Shown one piece after another: positions 16,761 to 24,687 of a stretch of 64,000 nt of DNA (position 1 is its first letter; every line of letters starts with the position of its first letter). This DNA comes from Chitinophaga varians (lineage in GTDB: Bacteria > Bacteroidota > Bacteroidia > Chitinophagales > Chitinophagaceae), in contig NZ_JABAIA010000002.1 in the NCBI RefSeq assembly GCF_012641275.1, positions 1,488,001 to 1,552,000 on the forward strand. The letters are read 5' to 3'. Under the pieces are notes generated by a model. The model was not told the origin of the DNA. It did not search any database and saw nothing but the letters and a program-made list of their open reading frames with translations. A program made the translations under genes and the position numbers.

Positions 16761-18614
16761 ATGAAACAATTTTTCCTGCTGAGCACCCTGACAGTGTTGA
16801 CACTATGCCGGACAGTGACAATGGCCCAAAACGCGTTCAAATTTGCGCTGATGACAGACATCCACGTGGGCAGCGATCATGCTGCTGAAGACGTACAGCG
16901 CAGCGTGGCCGACATCAATCAAAACCCTTCCATCGCTTTTGTGATCATCTCCGGAGACATTACCGAATTTGGCGCTGATGAAGAACTAAAACTGGCCAAA
17001 CGGCTGCTGGACAGCCTCAACAAGCCCTGGTACATCATTCCCGGCAACCATGATACCAAATGGTCTGAAAGCGGCGGCAATACCTTCCGCCGCGTATTCG
17101 GCAACGAAACGTTTTCGTTTAAGCATGGCGGCTATTGGTTCATCGGTACCAACTGCGGTCCCAATATGCGCATGGGCCCCGGACAGGTGCCCCGCGAAAA
17201 TGTGGTGTGGCTCGATAACTTGCTGAAAACAAAAGATACCACCACGCCCATTATTTATATCAACCACTACCCGCAAAACGCTGACCTCAACAACTGGTAC
17301 GAAGCCCTCGACCGGCTGAAGCAGCACAACGTTCAGCTGGTCCTCTGTGGCCACGGCCATACCAACAAAACATACGACTTCGAAAATATCCCCGGCGTAA
17401 TGTGCCGCTCCAACCTGCGCGCTAAAGACAGTATTGGTGGTTATAATATCATCACCGTGGCCAACAACCAGGCTACTTTCGAAGAAAGGACGCCACTGAT
17501 CGGTAAAAACCGGCAATGGACGGTCCAACCGCTGAAAAGCCATCACGCCCGCTACGACACGGCCCCGTTTGAACGCCCGTCCTTCGCGATGAACGACTCA
17601 TTCCCCGGCGTAAAAGCCCTCTGGACTTTCCAGGACAACAGCGATATCGGCTCCGGTATGGCCGTGGTGAAAGACCTGGTGATCTCTACCAATACGGCAG
17701 GCGAAGTTTATGCGCTGCAGGCTGCCAACGGAAAAAAGAAATGGACGTTCAAAACCGGCGGTAAAGTATATGCCACGCCGGTAGTAACCGGAGACAACAT
17801 CGTGGTGGCTTCTTCCGACCATTATATCTATTGTATCCAGGCTTCCAACGGTAAACAACGGTGGCGTTTTGAAACCGGCAAACCAGTAGTGGCCAGTGCT
17901 GAGGTGGCTAACGGTATCGCCTATGTGGGCGCGTCCGACGGGCATTTCAGGGCCATCAACGTGGCAACGGGCAAACTGGTGTGGGAATTTTCCGGCGTGA
18001 ACGGCTTCGTGGAAGACAAACCACTGGTATACCAGGGTAACGTGTACTTCGGCAGCTGGGGCAACGATTTTTATGCTCTCGACGCTGCTACCGGCGCACT
18101 GAAGTGGAAATGGAACAACGGCGCCTCCAACCGCATGTTTTCCCCTGCAGCCTGCTACCCGGTGGGCGCACAGGGCAAAGTATTCATCGTGGCGCCGGAC
18201 CGCTACATGACGGCATTTGACAGTCAGACCGGCAGCGTTATCTGGCGTAAAACAGTGCCAGGTGTAAGAATGCGTGAATCCATCGGGCTGGCGGCAGACA
18301 GCAGCCAGACTTTCATCAAAACGATGGACGGCAACCTCTACGGGGTGTCTGCCACCGCCGATACCATGCAGCTGCTGTGGAAATCACCGATCGAGATGGG
18401 CTATGAACTGGACCCTGCGGCAGCAATAGAGCGCGATGGCGTCATCTTCACGCCTACGCATTCGGGCGTGGTGTACGCGGTTAACCGTAAAGACTATACG
18501 TTACTGTGGAAACATAAGCTGTCCAACTGCCTGGTAAACGCGGTACTGCCGATAGGCAACCGGAAAGTGCTGGTAAGCACCATGGACGGGAAACTGGCCT
18601 GTATAGGGTACTAA
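16761..18614 (+). CDS. secreted metallophosphoesterase fused to a PQQ-like beta-propeller
   Basis: A 617-residue protein with a signal peptide (about 1-22). Calcineurin-type catalytic motifs are complete: DIH (Asp33, His35), GD at 65-66, GNHD at 95-98, His169, and GHGH at 197-200. From about 285 to the end comes a PQQ/PQQ-type WD-like propeller with repeats such as 'VYALQAANGKKKWTFKTGG' and 'FYALDAATGALKWKW'. The enzyme part would hydrolyse a phosphoester in the periplasm or outside; the propeller probably binds a ligand or the wall. It starts three bases after the permease gene. Confidence 0.9.
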   Translation: MKQFFLLSTLTVLTLCRTVTMAQNAFKFALMTDIHVGSDHAAEDVQRSVADINQNPSIAFVIISGDITEFGADEELKLAKRLLDSLNKPWYIIPGNHDTKWSESGGNTFRRVFGNETFSFKHGGYWFIGTNCGPNMRMGPGQVPRENVVWLDNLLKTKDTTTPIIYINHYPQNADLNNWYEALDRLKQHNVQLVLCGHGHTNKTYDFENIPGVMCRSNLRAKDSIGGYNIITVANNQATFEERTPLIGKNRQWTVQPLKSHHARYDTAPFERPSFAMNDSFPGVKALWTFQDNSDIGSGMAVVKDLVISTNTAGEVYALQAANGKKKWTFKTGGKVYATPVVTGDNIVVASSDHYIYCIQASNGKQRWRFETGKPVVASAEVANGIAYVGASDGHFRAINVATGKLVWEFSGVNGFVEDKPLVYQGNVYFGSWGNDFYALDAATGALKWKWNNGASNRMFSPAACYPVGAQGKVFIVAPDRYMTAFDSQTGSVIWRKTVPGVRMRESIGLAADSSQTFIKTMDGNLYGVSATADTMQLLWKSPIEMGYELDPAAAIERDGVIFTPTHSGVVYAVNRKDYTLLWKHKLSNCLVNAVLPIGNRKVLVSTMDGKLACIGY

Positions 18615-18630
18615 CTGTATGGCATATATG

Positions 18631-18659
18631 AAAAGAGCGGGCACATTGCCCGCTCTTTT
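18631..18659. terminator. bidirectional terminator
   Basis: A perfect 12-base inverted repeat (AAAAGAGCGGGC / GCCCGCTCTTTT) with a five-base loop and T runs on both ends. It lies between the phosphoesterase gene and the convergent LRR gene stop at 18664. Confidence 0.92.
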
Positions 18660-18663
18660 TTAT

Positions 18664-21141
18664 TTAGATGTACATACCGCCCATCTTGCCTTTAGGAAGC
18701 GGATTGTTTTTTATTTTCCAGAATAACCGGCCATAGTTGTCAGCGCCATGTTGGTTAAAGTCAGGGTGAATGTGGCTGATCTGGTTGTTACTGAAATCAG
18801 CATTATGGATGAAGATGTGTGCCATATGTGCCGGCAGTTCAGTCAGCTGATTATTCTGCACCCAGAAATCATCAAAACGGGTATTAGCGGCTATTGGCGG
18901 CAGTTCGCTAATCTGGTTGTGATGAGCATAAAAATCGGTCAGCGCCGTTACAAATATAGACGGATGTAGTTCTGTTAGCTTATTATGAGAGATATCCAGT
19001 GAACGCATGGCAAACCTGCAGCCTGTCATGTCAAAGGAGGTCAGTTGGTTGCGGGACAGGTTCAGCTGGCCCCATGATATCGGTTCTCCTTTCGCTGCAA
19101 TTGACAATTGAGCCATATCAACCACTGATATTTTATTGGAACGTAACAGTAGCCAGGACAACTTGCGGTTGCCGAGGAAATAAGGGAAGTCGGTGATCTG
19201 GTTGTTACTGAAATCCAGCTGGTCCAGCTTCGGTAAACGCATCAAAGCCTGGGGAACGGCTGTCAGCTTGTTGTTGCGGGCTTCCAGCAGGGCCAGTTGC
19301 TGCATGTCAAACACCGCTTCCGGAATGGCTGGCAGCTGATTGTTGCTTAGCTTAAGCCCTAAGAGGCCTTTCAGCGACTTTAACCAATCCCAGTTTTTCA
19401 GCTTTATGCCGGTAGCGTCCAGTGATTTCAGGTGTACCAGTGATTGCAGCGAATCTTCCACCGCCAGCGTATTGTGGGCTATCTCCAGGGTTTCCAGCTG
19501 TGTCAGCGTACCGATGGAGCCCGGGATGGTGATGTGGCAGCTATTGAGCCGCAGGTGCTTGACATTGGGCATCTCCGCAAAGATGGAAATGGCCGCATCG
19601 ATATTAAAGCCTTCACAGCTTTCAAAATCCCAGTCGGTGATCTGTGTAAAGAAAGCTATTTCCGGCGGCAGCGTAATGTTGGCAACGCCTTTCATGCTGA
19701 AAGAGCTTACACGCACTTTGCTGATATTGTTGTTGGAACCGGCCACCAGCTGGTACATCAGACGAAACATCACTTCGTCTACATCCTGGCTGGCCACTAC
19801 CCGCTGTAATTTGGCACTCACGTTACCGCCTACACGCAAAGAAATTTTATTGTTTTTTACCTGTTGCCGGAAAGCCTGTGAACCGTATTTGTCATACAGC
19901 TTCTCTGCTTTTTTATGGATCGTTTTATCGGGATGGGCCAGCATCACTACGGCCAGCAATGTCTGGATGATTTTGTTGGCGCCACCTGCTTCGATGATCT
20001 CAAATGCCAGCTGGTAGTTGTCTGGGTCGTTGGAGGCGAAGAGGCGCAGCAGCTGCGTATTGGCGGCTTCATTATCGTCCTGCAGCAGCCAGTGGTCATC
20101 TTTGCTGATCAGCACTTCATTGAGCTGGTCGGTGGTGATAACAAGGCAACCGGCGTCCAGCAAAGGCATCAAATCTTCCATGGTGGTGTCTGTGCCAATA
20201 ACCACGATAGTGTTGTTGTCTGCCTGTTTATTGTTGACAGCAATACCATATTGCTCCAGCTTTTCATTGATGGATTTCTGGCTTTCTCCTTTGGGCTTGG
20301 CCAGCAAATGAAGATTAGGATGCTGTTGGGCGGCGATAGCATCGGCCAGTTGATTGGGCAGCAGTGCATTTACGGCAGGTATCACTTTCAGGTATATACC
20401 AAATAGCAGCTGTAACTGAAGCGCATTATAGGTTTTGTCTTTCACCTTCAGGCGAAAGGCAGGTAAACTCTCCCGGAAAGCGTAGTGTATCTGTACTTTA
20501 TGGGTGGTGGCCACACATAAAGGTGTTTTATAAGGCTCCGAGCGCCAGAGACCATTGTAGCTGATGTCTATCTTTTGCAGTTTGTCCAGCAGCGGCATAT
20601 TTTCCGGGGACAATAACTGGTAGTAATCATCTCCGGTGACAGTGATGTGCAGTTCACGCAGGTTGGGCAACGCTGCTACAAGGGCCATCACTTCCGGAAT
20701 ATTTCCTTTCATTTTGTCATTGGACAGCGTCAGTTGTGTCAGCTGTTTTAGCTGAAACAGGTTGTCCGGAAAGGCATTGCCGCGCCAGTTGTCCAGGTCC
20801 AGGATACGAAGGTCTGGCAGCTGTGCCAGCAGCGACAGTCCTTTATTAAGGTCCATATTGCCGTTGCTGAGACGGACGCTTTGCAGCTGTTGTAATTGAA
20901 TGAATTCCTCCGGCAACGCCTTTATTTTGGTACCTGAAATATTCAGTGTTTTCAGCTGTTTCAGGGAATAAATGGAGCCAGGCAGCGTGGTCATGTTTTT
21001 AACATGCAGCGCTACATGTTCAGTGTTGGGATATTCCAGGAAAATATCGTCCGGGAGCTGGTCTATTTCTCCGTTCGTATCCCATATATCCAGATTTTTA
21101 TCGTTTCCGTAGCGGATATATTTACTTAGGTCTTGCATCAT
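18664..21141 (-). CDS. large leucine-rich-repeat protein of a VWA-MoxR-LRR unit
   Basis: About 825 residues; the frame opens GTG-ATG-ATG, and an ATG at 21141 or 21138 is likely. There are two LRR blocks: about 35-200 (LKTLNISGTKIKALPEEF, LRILDLDNW) and about 490-805 (LLGLKLSNNQLPAIPEAVF, LDQLDFSNNQITDFP, MRSLDISHNKLTELHP). Between them lies a non-LRR region. Residues about 278-346 (SINEKLEQYG...NNTIVVIGTDTT...CLVITTDQLNEVL) look BRCT-like, and 350-450 is helical. There is no signal peptide or membrane segment, so it is cytoplasmic. It begins four bases after the MoxR-type ATPase gene. The LRRs are the likely recognition surface of the unit. Confidence 0.86.
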   Translation of the reverse strand: MMQDLSKYIRYGNDKNLDIWDTNGEIDQLPDDIFLEYPNTEHVALHVKNMTTLPGSIYSLKQLKTLNISGTKIKALPEEFIQLQQLQSVRLSNGNMDLNKGLSLLAQLPDLRILDLDNWRGNAFPDNLFQLKQLTQLTLSNDKMKGNIPEVMALVAALPNLRELHITVTGDDYYQLLSPENMPLLDKLQKIDISYNGLWRSEPYKTPLCVATTHKVQIHYAFRESLPAFRLKVKDKTYNALQLQLLFGIYLKVIPAVNALLPNQLADAIAAQQHPNLHLLAKPKGESQKSINEKLEQYGIAVNNKQADNNTIVVIGTDTTMEDLMPLLDAGCLVITTDQLNEVLISKDDHWLLQDDNEAANTQLLRLFASNDPDNYQLAFEIIEAGGANKIIQTLLAVVMLAHPDKTIHKKAEKLYDKYGSQAFRQQVKNNKISLRVGGNVSAKLQRVVASQDVDEVMFRLMYQLVAGSNNNISKVRVSSFSMKGVANITLPPEIAFFTQITDWDFESCEGFNIDAAISIFAEMPNVKHLRLNSCHITIPGSIGTLTQLETLEIAHNTLAVEDSLQSLVHLKSLDATGIKLKNWDWLKSLKGLLGLKLSNNQLPAIPEAVFDMQQLALLEARNNKLTAVPQALMRLPKLDQLDFSNNQITDFPYFLGNRKLSWLLLRSNKISVVDMAQLSIAAKGEPISWGQLNLSRNQLTSFDMTGCRFAMRSLDISHNKLTELHPSIFVTALTDFYAHHNQISELPPIAANTRFDDFWVQNNQLTELPAHMAHIFIHNADFSNNQISHIHPDFNQHGADNYGRLFWKIKNNPLPKGKMGGMYI

Positions 21142-21145
21142 CACA

Positions 21146-22282
21146 TTACATTTTGGCGAGCAGCAGTTTGGCTACTTCGGGTATACTGTACAGTTTTTTC
21201 AGGCTTTTGTTGGTGGCATTTACCAGGTCCTGCGCCATGGCCAGCCGCAGGTCGTTGGGGATAAAGCCCAGTAAGATAAAGGCTTTGAGGTTGGCGAAGG
21301 CTTTGTCGCTGAGTTCTTCTTTGGTATTGAGCAGGTGGTTGGTCAGCCTGGTCATTATTACGGAGAGGATGTCCATGCGTTTGGTCTGGCCGTCTACCAA
21401 TGCTTTGATCTGTCCTTCCAATATCTGGAAATTAGGCGCGTTCAGAATATCCTCCGGCGCGATAAGTTTATCGAGGTCCATGTTCACGAAGGTGATGAAC
21501 GCGGTGGTGGTGGCTTCGTCCAGACAGCCGTCGCCCAGCATTTTCACAAGGTCGAGGTCTGCACGCAGGTCGGTAATAGTTTCGAGCGACTGGAAAAACT
21601 GTACCAGTGAGCGCGGCGTGGTACGGGTGCCGGTAACTACTTCCGGATAGGCGAGAATGAAGTCGATACCACGCGGATCGATGCCGGCATTTTCTGCCCA
21701 GCGCGCCCATGTTTTTACGTCAAACTCCATGGTGACGTGCATCATACGGGTAAGCATGGCGTCGTCCATGGTGGAAACGGAATAGTCGCCGCCATCAGGA
21801 TTGGCGGTGAGTATAATGATCCATCCTTCGGGGAAACGCCAGCTGACCAGCTCATAGTTCTGCAGCAGTTGCATGATGCCCCGCAGAATGCGGTCGTCGG
21901 CGCGGTTTACGTCGTCTATCAGGAATATGCCGGGACCGGCTTGTTTGGGTACCCAGTCGGGCGCCACAAACTGGGTAGCGGCATTATCGAGGTGGTGAGA
22001 TATTTTAGGCATCCCCAGCAGGTCGCCCATTTCCTCAAATTGTGCGGGGGCAATATAGGTGAACTGGTAACCTTTGCGCTGGGCGAAGTCGCGTACCATT
22101 TCTGTTTTGCCGATACCGTGCAGGCCCCAGATACAAATGGGAGTAGGCCTGCGTTTGCCGGCATGTTGGGGGTTATCAAAATGCTGATGGGTCACATGTT
22201 CGAGCATTCTCTCCACCTGTTGGGCATTGACTTTTGTTCCGTAGGTGATGTAGTTGAATTGCGGTGTTTTTGTTGTTGCCAT
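21146..22282 (-). CDS. MoxR-type AAA+ ATPase
   Basis: A 378-residue AAA+ protein. Walker A is GLHGIGKT at about 53-60, Walker B is FLIDDVNRA at about 122-130, sensor 1 lies in IIILTANPDGG near 155-165, and the C-terminal part is helical. The IDD(V)NRA block and overall form are typical of MoxR/RavA-like chaperone ATPases that work with VWA-domain partners. It is placed between the VWA/zincin gene (33 bases upstream) and the LRR gene (three bases downstream), implying one transcript and a joint machine. Confidence 0.9.
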   Translation of the reverse strand: MATTKTPQFNYITYGTKVNAQQVERMLEHVTHQHFDNPQHAGKRRPTPICIWGLHGIGKTEMVRDFAQRKGYQFTYIAPAQFEEMGDLLGMPKISHHLDNAATQFVAPDWVPKQAGPGIFLIDDVNRADDRILRGIMQLLQNYELVSWRFPEGWIIILTANPDGGDYSVSTMDDAMLTRMMHVTMEFDVKTWARWAENAGIDPRGIDFILAYPEVVTGTRTTPRSLVQFFQSLETITDLRADLDLVKMLGDGCLDEATTTAFITFVNMDLDKLIAPEDILNAPNFQILEGQIKALVDGQTKRMDILSVIMTRLTNHLLNTKEELSDKAFANLKAFILLGFIPNDLRLAMAQDLVNATNKSLKKLYSIPEVAKLLLAKM

Positions 22283-22315
22283 AATTTGTTCGCAGTTCTC
22301 GGTATATATTTTTTT

Positions 22316-23542
22316 TCAGGATGATATTAATTTGGCTTTTCTGCCCGGGAGTGCCCGGAATTCTTCAGAATCGCCTGCGATGCCACCGTGGCTGATCACC
22401 CACAACAGCGGGAAACGGGCCGTGACAGTGGGTGCGGGGGCAACGCCATCGGTAAAGTAGATCAATCCGTCGGGACGGAAATTATCATTGCCGTATTCGA
22501 TCGGCGGATTAAAATCGGTGCCACCGCGGCCCATGATAAATTCCGGTGGCACGCCCTTGTAGGCATACACGCGCTGTACGGTAGCGTCGCACTCGAGCAC
22601 CTGTATTTCAGCGCCCTGCCGCCAGATATGATGCACTTCATTAAAGAAGGTAGAAAGCTCTTCCCTGTCAATACTGCCGGAAGTATCTACCGCTATCAGC
22701 AGTTTTTTCTGTTTTCGTATTTTGATGCCGGGATTGGTGCCAAAGCGTTTGGACGGGCGTTTGAGCGTGCTGCGTACTTTCGTTTTGCTGCTGCTTTCAG
22801 AAAAGATTTTGATCACCCGGCGCCAGTCTACCAATGGTTTGCTTTTCAGTAATATAGTATCCAGGTAAGACCTCAGTGAGGCCGGTAATTTGCCATATCC
22901 TTTTTGGTTGGTCCTGTTGCGCGCGATGCCAATCAGGTTGTCTATTTCCAGGCTGGTCAGTTCTTTTTCAAGCTGGCTGCGTTCAAAGATCTCTCTCCAC
23001 TGGCGGTGCCGGTCCATACCATGCGACGCTTCGGAGATAGCGCACAACATGCGCGCGCATTCGGTGTCTTTGTAGATGGTGTCTATATTGTCGCGCAGGT
23101 GTACCAGTTTCTCGTAGTAGTAGCGCCAGGTCTGGTCTTTTTCAAACTGCAATTCCGGAAAACCCTCCATGAACACCGATTCCACCGGCAGGTGCGCACG
23201 GTCGATGTACTGGTTGACCACAATGTCCATCGCGATGTTGACCAGCAGGCGGTCGGCCGTTGGTTCATGCACCAGCGTATGCTTAAAAACGATGTGCAAT
23301 ACTTCGTGTTTTACCACACCATAACGGTGACGTTTATCCGTAAAAAAGTGGTCCCAGAATGTCGGGTTGATATAGAGGGTGTGGCCCCGCTCGCGCAGGC
23401 CTACGGCCATGGTCTGAATGTCGGAATCGGGACTGGTGACTTCCTTATTGATGGCAGCAAAAAAATGGGAATAGAAAGGCTCCTGCATCAATAGTTCTAT
23501 GCTGGTCCGGGTAACTTCTTCCAATATTCTTCTATGGTCCAT
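22316..23542 (-). CDS. DUF2201-like protein: zincin-like metallopeptidase domain plus VWA domain
   Basis: About 408 residues from the ATG at 23542; a TTG at 23572 would add ten residues. The N-terminal half has a zinc-peptidase signature HEVLH (about 79-83) followed by 'IAMDIVVNQYI', as in the DUF2201 putative metallopeptidases. The C-terminal half is a von Willebrand A domain with the MIDAS motif DTSGS (about 286-290) and a later 'GRGGTDFNPPIEY' loop supplying the Thr and Asp ligands. Such proteins partner MoxR ATPases. Here a tightly spaced MoxR gene and an LRR gene follow. Confidence 0.88.
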   Translation of the reverse strand: MDHRRILEEVTRTSIELLMQEPFYSHFFAAINKEVTSPDSDIQTMAVGLRERGHTLYINPTFWDHFFTDKRHRYGVVKHEVLHIVFKHTLVHEPTADRLLVNIAMDIVVNQYIDRAHLPVESVFMEGFPELQFEKDQTWRYYYEKLVHLRDNIDTIYKDTECARMLCAISEASHGMDRHRQWREIFERSQLEKELTSLEIDNLIGIARNRTNQKGYGKLPASLRSYLDTILLKSKPLVDWRRVIKIFSESSSKTKVRSTLKRPSKRFGTNPGIKIRKQKKLLIAVDTSGSIDREELSTFFNEVHHIWRQGAEIQVLECDATVQRVYAYKGVPPEFIMGRGGTDFNPPIEYGNDNFRPDGLIYFTDGVAPAPTVTARFPLLWVISHGGIAGDSEEFRALPGRKAKLISS

Positions 23543-23614
23543 TATTGTTGGCGGGGTGTTTTGGGACAGCAAAATATAATAAAAAGGTTAATGCACAAAA
23601 GCGGGCAAATGATT

Positions 23615-24514
23615 TTAGGCGTCCGTCAACAGGGTAATGCCCGTAGTGGGGCCCTGCTGGCGGAGAACAGACTGCCGGTCTGTGGCCAGATTGACTTCCC
23701 GGATATATCCGCCGAGGTCTGTCACATAGGCTTTGTTGTCTTTTTCATCCACTGTCAGGCCGATGCCTTCCTGCAAGCCGGTAACCAGTACGTGGTGATT
23801 GATGAGCCGGCCGTCTCCTGCGATGGTAGCGCTGTTGAGCGAGTTGCCGTTGGGTGGCGCGCCACGGTCTGTCCAGTACAACCGGCCGCTTACCGCTCCA
23901 AATTCCAGGTCAATGGGTTCCGGCAGCTGATCGAGCAGCAGCGTGATATCTGTTCTGTTATCGGCCGTTTGTCCTTCAGGAATATTGATACCAGCCCGGA
24001 ATATGCGTCCTTTCCCGCCTTTGGCGGGACCTTTCTGCGTCCAGTAGATATGTTGGCGCGATGTGTCCAGGGCGATGCCTACACAATGTCTTTCCACCTC
24101 CAGCCGGTCCTGTTCGTTCCGGCCCCGTCTGACCAGCGTTTCCAGACCAGTGCCGTCCATCCGGCAGCGCATCACCGCCATTCCTTCGCGATCGCACCAG
24201 TAAAGGAATCCGTGTTCCGGGTCTCCTGTCAGCTGTTTCGGCGTGGTGACGGCGCCGTTGCCGACTAGTATCCGGTGTTGTTCCCCGTTGAGGTCACAAC
24301 ATTGAATGGAGCCATCTTTCGCGGCAAATTCCTCTTTCTGGTCTGTCAGGTTTCCCATATTGGTCCAATATAGCAGCCCGTTGGCTTTATCCAGCCAGAC
24401 ACCATCAGGAATACCATCGGTGATCGTGAAGATGGTCCGCGGGGGCGCATCGTAGAGCGGAAATTCTATAATAGTGGCAGGACGGGCCTGCAGGGTGATC
24501 AAGGATTTTTTCAT
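23615..24514 (-). CDS. YWTD-type beta-propeller protein
   Basis: A 299-residue protein without signal peptide. Four recurrent LDL-receptor class B (YWTD) motifs are visible: LLYWTN near 49, FLYWCD near 104, IYWTQ near 155 and RLYWTD near 211, each preceded by a 'D.....G' turn. This predicts a six-bladed propeller. Function is unknown; the family includes binding and lactonase-like proteins. It is 72 bases upstream of the VWA gene on the same strand and may be the first gene of that transcript, or an independent neighbour. Confidence 0.82.
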   Translation of the reverse strand: MKKSLITLQARPATIIEFPLYDAPPRTIFTITDGIPDGVWLDKANGLLYWTNMGNLTDQKEEFAAKDGSIQCCDLNGEQHRILVGNGAVTTPKQLTGDPEHGFLYWCDREGMAVMRCRMDGTGLETLVRRGRNEQDRLEVERHCVGIALDTSRQHIYWTQKGPAKGGKGRIFRAGINIPEGQTADNRTDITLLLDQLPEPIDLEFGAVSGRLYWTDRGAPPNGNSLNSATIAGDGRLINHHVLVTGLQEGIGLTVDEKDNKAYVTDLGGYIREVNLATDRQSVLRQQGPTTGITLLTDA

Positions 24515-24613
24515 GGATTATTTTTGAGATCGTTGTGAAAAAAACTTCCGGTGATTTCTTTTAAAAACAGATAGGCAGGATCTTTGTTCGAAAGGGCGCC
24601 GGTACCATGTTTT

Positions 24614-24662
24614 GCGGGAATCAAATAATTCCCGCCGCGCACCGTTAATAGGAGTATATTTG
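24614..24662 (+). promoter_or_regulatory. inverted repeat and -7 element upstream of the hhe-like helicase gene
   Basis: A perfect 8-base inverted repeat (GCGGGAAT / ATTCCCGC, six-base spacer, 24614-24635) lies just upstream of a -7 match TATATTTG at 24655-24662. No TTTG sits at the right distance, so the repeat occupies the place of the -33 element. The gene starts 25 bases after the -7 site. The arrangement suggests a regulator-binding site over the promoter; it has no T run and is not a terminator. The same gap also serves the divergent propeller gene. Confidence 0.5.
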
Positions 24663-24687
24663 CAACGTTTTTATTTGCCAGGCTATT

